A stretch of DNA of 64,000 nt, from NCBI GenBank assembly GCA_963930645.1, contig OZ005652.1, forward strand, positions 350,448,602 to 350,512,601, given 5' to 3'. The position numbers were made by a program, and so were the translations under genes. Source of the DNA: Salticus scenicus (taxonomy: Eukaryota > Arthropoda > Arachnida > Araneae > Salticidae). Under the pieces are notes generated by a model. The model was not told the DNA's origin. It searched no databases and saw only the letters and a program-made list of their open reading frames with translations. Position 1 is the stretch's first letter, and each line of letters opens with the position of its first letter. Below, piece by piece: positions 1 to 9,180 of the stretch.

Positions 1-890
1 GTACGTTAACGGTCTATTGTTCATTATAGATTCGCATTCACATACAAGCGTATGTAGTTCTTCTTGTGTCAGAAGCTCTACCTAAGTTTTTTCGAAGCAA
101 ATTTTTGAGAATTCTTATAAGTCTTTCCCAGAACCCTCCCCACCATGGGGCTGATGGTAGATTAAATTTCCATCTAATTTCCTTTACTTCAAACGTTCGT
201 TGAATATAAGTCCAATCCAAACTCTTCAATGCATTATTTAATCCAGTAAAGTTTGTACCGTTGTCGGAGTATAACACAGAAATCCGTCCTCTTCTCGCTT
301 CGTAAAGCCTGAATGAAAGCATTCGTAGTAAGTGATGGAATCAATTCTAATTGTACAGCCCTAAACACCGCAGAAGAAAATAGTACCATCCAAACTTTTT
401 CTTTGGACTTGGTGAGCAGAGATCCTGCTAAATCAACTCCTGAGACTGGGAAAACTGCTGTTAATTTCGTTCGATCTTCTGGAAGAGGAGGAAATGGTAC
501 TTCTAGATGTTTAACCTTTTGCTTCTTACAGATATTACACTCATGTTTGACACTTCGAATAATTCTTTTTCCTTTCAAAATCCAAAATCGTTCTCTCAAA
601 ATAACAAGTAGAGCAGACGCTCCAGCATGCTTGTTGACAATGTGCTCTTGCTCGATAAGTCTTTTCACTACTGGATGTTTGGAAGGAAGAACCAAAGGAA
701 AAATAAAATCAGAGTTTTCAATTTCGTTTGTAAGTCTTGATTTCAGTTTTAGTATTCCCTCATCATCTTTATAAGTTTGGAAATTTACGAGAGATCTTTT
801 GCCTTCTTTATCTGTAAAGCATTCAGTCTGTACACAAAGAAAAAGTGTCTTTTGAGCATTTTCAATATCTTCAGATGTAATATTTGGATT
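1..890 (-). pseudogene. BEL/Pao integrase region, frameshifted
   Basis: Integrase of an LTR retrotransposon, which would join element cDNA to host DNA. From 695 down, a zinc-binding H2C2 segment is visible (HIVNKH followed by a CNICKK pair), then the core with GVDLAG holding the first catalytic Asp. The frame breaks near 296-320 and resumes in the frame covering 38-322, which holds the second Asp (YSDNGTNF) and the catalytic Glu (GGFWERLI). A further break near 65-75 shifts the frame again, after which the sequence runs towards the edge with a typical NNRPLTY stretch. All three catalytic residues survive but in different frames, so no working protein can be made. The part at 700-890 is the linker that usually precedes integrase. 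The ORF on the plus strand at 313-774 is an antisense shadow. Confidence 0.85.
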
Positions 891-904
891 TTCTTAAGTC
901 TTTA

Positions 905-1550
905 GATTTCGGTTGAAAACGTAATATCCAAGCTATGATCCAAGCTGTCGACCATACCTTTCTTTTAAGCTCTGTATAGCTAAATCATAATTTTCTTCAG
1001 TTATGGGATATGACTGAACAATTTCTCTAGCTTCTGATTTAATTTTAGTTGACTGAATCAAATAATGAAATTTATCTTATTTACTTAAATTTTTATTCTC
1101 ATGAATATTCTTAAATTGATTCCAAAATGTGAGTCAATCTTTTAAATCTCCCCCGAACGTGTAAAGTTCAACTTCAGGGAGACGCTGACATATCGTTTTA
1201 CCCAATTTGTTATCCTCTAATTGATTATCATTATCAACAATATTACTTTCTTTTCCATTTAATTTTTTGTGATTTTCTAAAAAGCGTTGAGCTCTTAATT
1301 GAATTCTCAATGACTTTTCCCTATATTCTTCTACAGAATCAAATTCTGTTTCAAATTCTTGTTCTTTTAAACTATCTAAATATGCATTATATGTTAGTTC
1401 TAATGTATCAGATTTTTGTTTAAATAAAACTGAACTTATTTCAACTTCTTCGAACGAAGAATTTTCGTCTGCTAGTATATTTTCTAGCTTATTATATGCC
1501 CTCGTGAAGGAAGCTCTATGTGCAGTTTTATTTCCTTTGATTATTTCCAT
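905..1550 (-). pseudogene. BEL/Pao gag fragment (DUF1759-like) with an internal stop
   Basis: Structural polyprotein N-terminus. The likely start is the Met codon at 1550 (MEIIKGNKTAH), preferred over the upstream Met at 1583 because the following residues look like a gag start. A charged, helix-rich segment leads to RLPEVELYTFGGDLKD near 1134, the hallmark entry to the gag DUF1759 domain. The next codon is TGA where this family has Trp, and beyond it the frame continues as LTFWNQFK and later QSLKERYGR, so the stop is a single-codon lesion. The frame ends near 930, where the deletion joins it to pre-integrase sequence. Family identity is from recognisable motifs; homology was not searched. 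Confidence 0.75.
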
Positions 1551-1965
1551 TTTTACTATCAAATAATATAATACAATATTCACTCAATATTTATTTTACT
1601 AAATTTTACTTACTAGTAAATTTCGTTTTCATAAATTTGAAATCCCCACAAGATAAACTTCAAAACCAAAATATTTTCGTTTTACAAACTTTCAATTGAC
1701 AATGATAAAATTCAAAATATTTCTATTTTCATTATATCAACAAATAATACACCCTGTATTATTATATAATACTATCTAAATGATATAATACATTCATTAA
1801 TAAAATGCATACATTTATGAAATGTTCTTCGTAAGTTTCGTTTTAATATTTTTTATTCAGATCATCAATGAAAAACTTCAAAATGTAAAAAATCTAATCT
1901 TCTTACCTTTTAATTATTACTCATTCTATTTTAAAAGACGCCAGGCCCAACCCGGGGGCGCTAAA
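1551..1965 (-). other. Untranslated leader of the BEL/Pao element
   Basis: AT-rich, without a reading frame. A GC-rich island at 1940-1962, next to the LTR boundary, sits where a tRNA primer-binding site would be, but I could not match it to a particular tRNA. Confidence 0.4.
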
Positions 1966-2273
1966 TGTTGATTTTACAATCATTTTTCAATAAATAAATC
2001 AGGCTGGAGTCTTGAAATAGAACACAGAACGATAAAATAATTTCAATATTTTTAATGAAACTGCACACACTTTCCATCTTACTATCAACAGACATTTCTG
2101 AACATAAACATTTGTATTTACAACCTATTATATACAAATTATATACAGAGGGCCCATAAATTAAAGTAAATTCGAATAATACTCGCACAGTAGCGACATA
2201 ACGATCAGAACAGAACTTTCTTTTATCTTCACCGGTAGCGGTAAACAGAGGCATTCCGGTATCCCCCACTTCA
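1966..2273 (-). repeat. Candidate 5' LTR of the BEL/Pao element
   Basis: On the minus strand the segment starts TGAAGTGG and ends CAACA, the usual TG...CA form, and it lies between the leader of the retrotransposon and unrelated helicase-like sequence. The second LTR is outside the window, so the ends are not confirmed by comparison. Confidence 0.4.
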
Positions 2274-2315
2274 ACTGGAGAGGAGTTTAGTTGCTCTGCT
2301 GCTATTGCTGGCCTT

Positions 2316-2492
2316 GTGGGAGGAACTATTCCAACTGCTCTAGCTTTGCAACATCAATCTTTAGAAATGTGTGGTTTTGATTTAGATGCGGATTGCTTCT
2401 CACATAGACAACTGTATGTTGCGTGTTCCCGTGTCGGTAAACCAGATAGCCTTTATATCTACACAGACAATGGAATAACAAAAAATATTGCA
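2316..2492 (+). pseudogene. C-terminal fragment of a Pif1/Helitron-type helicase
   Basis: The frame reads SLEMCGFDLDADCFSHRQLY followed by VACSRVGKPDSLYIYTDN, which matches the last helicase motifs of Pif1-like and Helitron superfamily-1 helicases (QLYVACSRVG is the motif VI region with its Arg finger). The preceding motif V, normally NKSQGQSL, has decayed to LALQHQSL. Only the last ~60 residues remain. The fragment starts right beside the BEL/Pao LTR, so that element probably inserted into, or next to, an older Helitron. A host Pif1 pseudogene is possible but less likely in this repeat-rich setting. Confidence 0.75.
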
Positions 2493-2597
2493 AGTATTGC
2501 AAAACTAAACTTCTATGAAACGTTGCTTTGTTTTGTTCCTCATTTCTCATCCATGCAACCACAATGCGCCACTGAAAAGCGTAGCAGGTTACAACTA

Positions 2598-2598
<1 letters not shown>

Positions 2599-2633
<35 letters not shown>
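2599..2633. repeat. (TA)n microsatellite
   Basis: Uninterrupted TA dinucleotides, about 17 copies, just after the helicase fragment. Confidence 0.95.
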
Positions 2634-2637
<4 letters not shown>

Positions 2638-2681
2638 TATATATTTTTTCGAATTTTTTTTTTATAAATATTACTTTCTTC

Positions 2682-3015
2682 AGATATATTGATGATTTAA
2701 TTGTTTTTAACTGTAATTGTTTCGAAAATATCTCTAAAAAATTATATCCTAAAGAATTGGTTTTGAACCGTACAGATACTGATAAAATTTCTTTCCTAAG
2801 AGAAATGAAGATAAATGGCTCATTGGATTATATGATAAAAGAAAGGATTTTAATTTTAAAGTTAATAGTCTTACTAATTGGTTTTCAAATATCAGTAGAA
2901 AAGTTTTAAAAAATATTATGTTCGCACAGCTTAAAAGAATTCATACTATTTGCAATAATGAAGGAGATTTAAAATATGCTCTTGAAGACTTAAAATGTAC
3001 CTTGCAAATTAACTG
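2682..3015 (+). pseudogene. Reverse transcriptase fragment with YIDD motif, Penelope-like or related
   Basis: The frame opens RYIDDLIVFN, which contains the YxDD catalytic box of reverse transcriptases. It continues LYPKELVLNRTDTDKISFL, shifts frame near 2800, and resumes as GLYDKRKDFNFKVNS and then NWFSNISRKVFKNIMFAQLK. The DKR.DFNF block after the YxDD box is the style of Penelope-like and related endonuclease-bearing retroelements, but I cannot fix the clade by eye. The N-terminal half of the polymerase is missing and one frameshift is present. The hairpin at 3418-3452 lies in what would be its downstream untranslated region. Confidence 0.7.
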
Positions 3016-3417
3016 TTACGCGTCACAATTTTTAACTGTGACTTTTCAGAGTTTTCCCATCTCGGTTTGTTCTACTTCCTCATTCAAGGGCGATATTGAA
3101 GTACCGACGAGTAGCCCGTCGGCCGAAGATAGTTTGTGTTCCAGATGAAGGGTTGTATTTTTTATTTCATTTTATACTTTCTTGTTTACCTTCAGTAATT
3201 CTCTTTTGTATTGTATATTTTTTTAAATGAATTGATGTAATTTTGTAACTTTTACAATTTGATAATTTTATAAAATATTTTTAGTAGTTTTATACATTAT
3301 ATGTATGTTTGATTTCTCTTCAGTTATTGGTGGTTTACTGTTTGGTGAGAAGTTGGGGGCTAAGGATAGTTATTAGCTTATAGCTACTGTCCTTTCAGAA
3401 ACTTCTCATTCACCCCT

Positions 3418-3452
3418 ACACTGAGGGGCCTCCCTGATGAAGATCTCAGTGT
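3418..3452 (+). other. Perfect 8-bp stem hairpin containing CTGATGA
   Basis: ACACTGAG at 3418-3425 pairs with CTCAGTGT at 3445-3452, and the loop contains CTGATGA. It may be the terminal hairpin of the retroelement whose polymerase fragment lies just upstream. No GAAA box follows, so it is not called as a ribozyme. Confidence 0.5.
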
Positions 3453-3509
3453 TTTTTGGGGTATAATTTCATTCATTTGTTTATATATTTCTACATTTAA
3501 TTTCATTCA

Positions 3510-4004
3510 TCTTAATATATATAAATCTCGTGTCACAATGTTTGTCCTCAATGGACTCCTAAACCACTTAACCGATTATAATAAAATTCGCACACCATGT
3601 GCAGTTCGATCCAACTTGAGAGATAGGATAGTTTAAATCTCAAATTATAGTCGCAATTTTATTTTATTGCTAATTATTTGTCTGTTATTATTTGACAGTC
3701 ACAATTATCTGTTAACTCCAAATGATTCTAACAGATGTCGATACCTTTCGGCTGGGTTGAAATGAAAGCTGAAATATATTTGGTGCTGTCATCTACACAA
3801 AGAATCTTCAACTTTTTAACCTATTAATAAATTTCGTATAATTCAATTATTTCCACTTTTTAAATTTTTGGTGTTAGCATAGCCGGCCACGTGTTACTTA
3901 GACTGAAGTGTAAATTGAATTCATATTATAATGAAGATAATACAGTGAAATTAATCCTGTTTTTTACTTATTTGTGCTTCATTGATCAAAACTTTATAAT
4001 TTAA
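3510..4004 (+). mobile_element. Truncated Helitron 5' end
   Basis: The segment begins TC after an A (3509) and runs through a TA-rich stretch into CTCGTGTCACAATGTTTGTC and a conserved block ending with AACTTGAGAGATAGGATAG. The same block recurs at 4005 in a second 5' end. No separate CTAG end was found for this copy before 4005, so it is either truncated or a duplicated 5' terminus of the next element. Confidence 0.55.
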
Positions 4005-6219
4005 TCTGTATATATATATAAATTACGTGTCACGATGTTTGTCCGGGGTAAACTCCTAAACTAAGGAACTGATTTTGATGAAATTTTGCACACTGTGTGC
4101 AGTTTGATCCAACTTGAGAGATAGGATAGTTTTTATCTCAATTTATTGTCACAATATTGTTTTATTGCAATTATTTGTTAATTATAGACCTTTATTAAAG
4201 TTGCTCCAAAATATCTGTGAGTTCCATTAATTTAATTGTTGCCAAAAAAAAAAAAAAAAAATACGAGTTCATTTTCTTTCGACATAAAAATAAATACATT
4301 TAATCAAACGTGAACGTTAAAAAATTATAAAAAGTTAAATTATGCATCTCACGAAAATTGACGTCATAATCAATTTAAAGATTTTATACACATTGATAAA
4401 GTGCTAATGTAGTTCTATCATAGATATAGTAATATATATAGATCTCTCATCCCCATGTTATCGTAGAAAGATTTTTGATGCCGAAAAAAGATAAAAAATA
4501 AAAGCTTTGGAAACAGCCATTAAGTGGTATTGAAAAAAAAAAAAAAAGAAAAGAAAGAAAGAAATATGAATTTGAAACTGTATCTGGAGTCTTCCATTCC
4601 CCTTTAGCAAATAAATTATTCATAAATTTTATTTGCTAAAATATTAGTATGTATTCCCGTGTGTATTCACTCGGGGAAAGACGGCCATATTTTGGTAAAT
4701 ACGTCGTCTTTTCCCAAATGAAAAGGAATAACTTTTTTCTCCCCAATGATCACTCTATTCTATATATGCTATACTATATCTATGAGTTCTATACGCAAGC
4801 GAAGTGTGACTCACTGACCGTCTGTGCAGCCAAGAAAAAGATTTCCTATGTTAATTGCCCACTGGATTTTTTGTAAGAAATTATTAAAAATCGAGGAAAT
4901 TTATTCCCCGATTTTAATCCTTATATTTGGGTATAGATATGTATTAGTTATCGCGGGTGTTAGATTGAATTATTTTGCTGTCAAATTGACAAAATTTTAA
5001 TTTTAAATTTTTAAACTCTGTCGCCCTTGGCTTTTTTTATTATTATTATTATTATTTGGCGATCAAAAGCGTAACACGAAAATATACATGCCAGATGTAT
5101 GCATTGTACGAAATGTAATATGTATTATTCATTGTACGTATGTATGACATGTAATATGTATTGTACGAAATATTGTTTCATATTATTCATTACTCTTTTA
5201 ATATAAGTTGTTAAAATAACCATGATTTTTGAAAGGAATTAAATATTTTCGCCAGATAATTTGGCGATATTCTTTTTTTTTCGCCAAGGATGACAGAAAT
5301 GAAATCTATTCCGCTGCAAAATATTAGTATCTTACATCAGATATTTTATTTAGACATTTGAAAACAAATTTGACTTCAAACTATGATAGAATATTTATCA
5401 TTTTCCTTTTAATTTGTATATTATTAGTATATTAAAATTTAAAAGCATGGTATATAAAAAGTTTTTTTTTTTTATTTTTTTAAATCTTATAATTTTTCTT
5501 ATCTTAATCCTCAATGTTTCCCATCTTTATTGACTTGAATTTACTATTAAAATTTTACCATACTCAAAAACTTCTCATCACTTCGTTAAAATACACTAAA
5601 CTTTTCCAAAATCTTTTTGTATTTAAAATGATACATGTATTTACTTTAAATGTCCAATATTTCATAAGATTTCCAATTTTAAAGTTTTAAAATATTTATC
5701 AAATTTACTTATTTTTCTGGTTTAGCCTTATTGTTTTCCCTTTTATAACTACAGCTGTTGCCCTCTTTAAAATATTTAAAATGATGAGGTCATTTAATAG
5801 TAAAATTATCCATTATAGCATATATTATATTTCACTCCTCCATAAAAATTGATTTTAAAATCGTCTGTTTCTTTTATACTTTTATTTTAATAGAATTTTA
5901 ATAGAATTTAATTTATATATTAGTCATTTTAGCAATTTTATCCAAAGTAGCATTAGAAATAATATATATCACTTCTCCATTAAAATTTATAGGACCCTAC
6001 AATAAAATTAATTTGTGCTTAATATCAACACTACGAAAATTTTTATCAATCGCTTCCAAATTTTGACCTAAGTTTCAAATCTCAACCCTGTGGGTTTTTA
6101 CATCGGCTACAACGTTTTCGTCTTTGTTCGTAAATAATAATTTAACTGTACTAAATAGTTTACAGCCGTATAATTCAACGTATAACTTAGTCACAGCAAC
6201 GCGTGGCCGGGTCTGCTAG
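4005..6219 (+). mobile_element. Non-autonomous Helitron, about 2.2 kb
   Basis: 5' end TC at 4005 follows an A at 4004 and leads through TA repeats to ACGTGTCACGATGTTTGTCC. The 3' end is GGCCGGGTCTGCTAG, finishing CTAG at 6216-6219 with a T at 6220. Insertion between A and T, a 5' TC and a 3' CTAG are the defining features of Helitrons. No Rep/helicase frame is present inside; the interior is AT-rich with poly-A tracts at 4243-4260 and 4532-4547. A block at about 4220-4430 is shared with 8765-8945. Confidence 0.65.
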
Positions 6220-6393
6220 TTTGTTTATATATTTCTGCATTTATATATTACTACATCTAAGTTTTGCATTTCCTTTCGCTGCAATCTTGCGCATTGGTTT
6301 GTAATTCTCCTATTGGTTTTTCTAATCTGAAAAACTTACATATTTATAAATTTTCCTAGTCAATTGTTTTCTATATATATCAATATATATGTA

Positions 6394-6607
6394 TTAGGTC
6401 GTTGCAAAAGTTCGTGCGGACGCGGATCATTTTACTGCCTCCAAAGACGAGAGCTTCTATTGCCGTGGTATACATTTGTTACCCGAAAAATGGGCAAAGT
6501 TTGTAGAAAGTAATGGAGAGTATTTTGATTAAAAATTGTCATTTGATTTGATGTATTTTTATGAAATAAAGCAATAAAAAACCGCACGAATTTATGCAAA
6601 GACCTAA
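6394..6607 (+). mobile_element. Internally deleted mariner element
   Basis: Terminal inverted repeats TTAGGTCGTTGCAAAAGTTC (6394) and its near-complement ending GACCTAA (6607) enclose 214 bp and are flanked by TA on both sides (6392-6393 and 6608-6609), the mariner target duplication. Both ends share the GCAAA..TTCGTGCGG core. The interior keeps the end of a transposase frame. Confidence 0.85.
6446..6532 (+). pseudogene. Mariner transposase C-terminal tail
   Basis: In frame from 6446 the sequence reads DESFYCRGIHL and then LPEKWAKFVESNGEYFD before a TAA stop. This is the standard last segment of mariner transposases (Leu-Pro-x-x-Trp ... Asn-Gly-x-Tyr-Phe-Asp). All of the DNA-binding and catalytic parts are deleted. 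It proves that the short inverted-repeat element is a deletion derivative of mariner rather than an unrelated MITE. Confidence 0.85.
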
Positions 6608-7531
6608 TATATATATTATTTCTGGTGATAAAATGCGGTTTTTTCAACATACATCACTTTGAATACATTATGTTTAATACATTGTAATGTATTAAAAATT
6701 TAAAACTGCTACGGAATCAGCGAATGATTGTATTTTCAAATAAAATTTAATAAGAGTTTGATTTATTTATGCAGTTTATTATAAATGGGCGATTTTTCTT
6801 TATTAAATTTTAGTTATTTTTAAACCACATTTTACAAGGACTTCGGATTTGAATAACTTTAATTTTATTACATCTTAATGTATGTTTCACAAAATCTGAG
6901 TGATAAAAATCAGTTTATTTATCATTACAGATATTTCAAATGTACATTTCTTGTTTAAATTTGCATTTTTACCATTCGTATAATTATTTTAAAGTTTAAC
7001 CTTTCTATTATTTTTTAAAGAGATAGTTTTATTATGACTTTTTAAATAATTTTGATAATTGCTTTGCTTAAACAATTCTGAATTCTAAAATTTCCATCTA
7101 GATATGTTGCTACAATTTATTTTAAATCTATGCTTTCTATCTCACTCTTTAAATTTATATGACATTCTCTGAAATTAAATCATTAGTTTTCGTCTATTTA
7201 TAGAGAATTTATGAGTTAATTAACTACATAATTTAATCTGCCATAATAACGTTGGAATCTAGAGCAATAAGAGTGCACTTAAACTTTCAGCAAAGTTCTT
7301 TATGTTTTAACAACGCTCAAAAATTTTCAAGCTTTATTATTTCTTTTATGTTATTTTAGGCTTTATGAATATTGCTTGAAAATTAAATGAATGGAAGTAA
7401 TTAAAATTTGCTATGAAAAATAACGTTTAGTAAATTGAGTTATGATATCGATGATGTGTAATTGAATGAGAATATATTAAATGCTTTATTAGTAAATTTT
7501 TTAATATCTAAAAGGGAAAATGTATAAATAG
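6608..7531. other. AT-rich stretch, nothing recognised
   Basis: No frame, inverted repeat or known terminus seen. Confidence 0.5.
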
Positions 7532-8137
7532 TGTTACGAATTTGTAAATAATTCGTAGTTATTTTTATTTAAATTCATTCATAGAGGCTTAGTCAGGTGA
7601 TAAAATGTTAATTTTCAGCATTTCTAGTTTGTTTTCGTATTAAAATAGCTTAAAAACTCGTTAAAAAGCCTCATTAAGGCCGGCGGTGGAGTTGGCGCCA
7701 AATTTGGCGATTTTTTCGATCCTTGGCGATTTTTTTAGAAAATACTTATTATCGATATACCATAAATGGAAGCTGTAACCTGATTGTCTGACGAGTCTCT
7801 GGAATTTTCTACATTTTTCTACGCGGGTATTTAAGGAGTTGCTTTACGCCAAATCAGTTAGTCTCAGTTAGTCTCTCACCAACCGCCTTACAATAAAGTG
7901 CTCTCCAGTCTAGTCTCTTTGGTTGCAGCCTTTCTGTGTGTTAATGCACTGATACAGTTTGTACTGTGAATTTGCTGCTCTCAGCTGTTATTTAAGCTGT
8001 GTTTACTGGTGAAAGTGAAGTTAATACTTAGTTTATAGACCTGTAATCGTCTACAATTTTCTGAAAATAAAGTTTCATACCTCTGCAAGATTCACCTTTC
8101 ATTCTCGGACACCTGACGAACCCCCAAGTACGCAACA
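7532..8137 (+). repeat. LTR-like copy A (solo LTR)
   Basis: Begins TGTTACGAATTTG and ends AAGTACGCAACA, the TG...CA form with a short inverted TGTT/AACA. A diverged copy lies in the same orientation at 12990-13549, sharing TAGTCAGGT..ATAAA, a GGCGAT..T block, TTATTATCGATATA and a GTGTTAATRC.TTTAT motif. A TATTTAAG box near 7830 and an AATAAAG signal near 8066 fit an LTR promoter and polyadenylation layout. No polyprotein flanks it. Confidence 0.65.
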
Positions 8138-8157
8138 ATACTGTTAATAATTAGAAA

Positions 8158-8270
8158 TAGGGTGAAGTGAGATAAGTGCAACTACGGGGCATAAATTTAA
8201 CCTTGACTTATAACTCAATTGATAAGCTCAATTTGGACCTAATAAGCATTACACCTATTTAAGTACAAAT
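8158..8270 (+). mobile_element. One-ended fragment of a pogo-like element
   Basis: TAGGGTGAAGTGAGATAAGTG matches, with a few changes, the terminus of the element at 21680-22968, and the similarity extends inwards (GGGGCATAA, CTCAA, AATAAG). The opposite end is not present before the next repeat. Confidence 0.5.
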
Positions 8271-8296
8271 TTTTAAATAAACAGCATGAATTGCTA

Positions 8297-8351
8297 GAAC
8301 TCGCAAAAATTGTTTCGGGTCGAAAGGAGACACGACCCATCGTCAGCCGAA
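8297..8351 (-). ncRNA. Hammerhead-ribozyme-like motif, family 1, copy a
   Basis: On the minus strand the order is stem I 5' strand, CTGACGA, stem II GGGTCG...CGACCC (perfect six pairs), GAAA, a short stem III region ACAATTTT, then GCGAG for stem I 3' strand. This is the core order of a type I hammerhead. Stem III has lost its G (compare ACAATTGT at 33323-33330) and one stem I pair next to the core is mismatched, so this copy is probably inactive. A single unpaired T sits between CTGACGA and stem II. Confidence 0.5.
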
Positions 8352-8409
8352 TAAAGTAGGCACGAGTGCTGCAATCAAAGCGTCAACGCAGTACTCGTGC
8401 CTACTTTAT
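8351..8409. repeat. 17-bp perfect inverted repeat joining two head-to-head copies
   Basis: The 17 bases at 8351-8367 are the exact complement of 8393-8409, with a 25-bp spacer. The arms belong to the upstream flank of the hammerhead-like motifs, so two copies of this repeat stand head to head. Confidence 0.85.
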
Positions 8410-8410
8410 C

Positions 8411-8480
8411 CGCCTGACGAAGGATCGTGTCTTTTTAAACACCATAAAATGCTAGAACTCGAAACAATTGTTGAGAGTTC
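8411..8480 (+). ncRNA. Disrupted hammerhead-like motif, family 1, copy b
   Basis: CTGACGA at 8414-8420 and GAAACAATTGTT at 8461-8472 are both present with the palindromic ACAATTGT. The segment between them (8437-8460) is not a stem II but the complement of the sequence just downstream (8474-8497), so stem II was replaced by a local inverted duplication. Not expected to cleave. Confidence 0.4.
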
Positions 8481-8499
8481 TTGCATTTTATGGTGTTTA

Positions 8500-8960
8500 T
8501 TTTAAATTTTGTACTTATTATCATGTTTTTATTAACTTCGATTCTTGTTTGTTTGTTTAGTACAAATCTTGCAATCGATTTTTAACTAACATTCCTACAA
8601 GCTAGACATTTGAAACTTTCACGATAGCTCAGAACTCGATGACAACACAATACTTCGAAGTCCGTTTTTTGAATTTTTGATTAGTTTTCTTTTAATTAAT
8701 TAAAATATGAAAATAATAACCTCCTAATAGATCTAAAAAAGCCATTAAAATATTAGCTATAATTTAATTATTGCCAAAAAAATGTTTACGAGTTAATTTT
8801 CTTTCGGTATAAAAATAAATACATTTAATGAAACATGAACGTTAAAAAATTGTAAAAAGTTAAATTATGCATCTCACAAAAATTGACGTCATTACCACTT
8901 TAAAATTTTTATACACATTGATAAAGTGATAATGTAGTTCAACAGAAAATTTTAAAACAT
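8500..8960 (+). repeat. Flank of the family 1 ribozyme-bearing repeat
   Basis: Sequence from 8525 (TGTTTTTATTAACTTCGATT) through AATCGATTTTTAACTAAC and ATAGCTCAGAAC recurs twice at 37778-38130. The later part (8765-8945) also recurs at 4220-4430. No coding frame. Confidence 0.6.
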
Positions 8961-8974
8961 TGTATACGAGTATA

Positions 8975-9180
8975 ACAAGTTTTTACTTTCTCTTACCCAT
9001 AAGGTACAGAAAGTATTGTTTTGGGGTCAAATTCTGGAAATTGAATTTTTGTTATATTTACACGCTTTGAGGACCCTTCAATACGAAAATCATCTTTTTA
9101 GCGGTTGGTCTGTGTGTGTGTCTGTCTGTTATCAGCATATCTCAAGAACAAATAGTAGCAGAAATTCCAAACTCGGTATT
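8975..9180 (-). repeat. 3' end of an R1-type repeat
   Basis: On the minus strand: a GACAGACAGACACACACACA tract, then TCAAAGCGTGTAAAT, and the hairpin end CAATACTTTCTGTACC ... AGAGAAAGTAAAAA. This is the layout of the R1 copies at 41706-42496 and 49631-50816. Confidence 0.6.

Larger units (their letters stand above)
1..2273 (-). mobile_element. BEL/Pao LTR retrotransposon, internally deleted, cut by window edge
   Basis: Read on the minus strand, a candidate LTR (1966-2273) is followed by an untranslated leader, a gag fragment and then directly by the integrase region, which runs off the left edge. Protease, reverse transcriptase and RNase H, which normally lie between gag and integrase in BEL/Pao elements, are missing, so a deletion joined the two parts near 890-945. 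The coding parts also carry a stop codon and at least two frameshifts. The class call rests on the gag domain and on the integrase motifs. The element could not move by itself. Confidence 0.85.

Noticed and set aside
313..774. 153-codon plus-strand frame at the left edge
   Set aside because: Antisense to the integrase region of the BEL/Pao element.
3418..3452. Hammerhead ribozyme because of CTGATGA in a hairpin
   Set aside because: No GAAA box or stem II follows; kept only as a hairpin.
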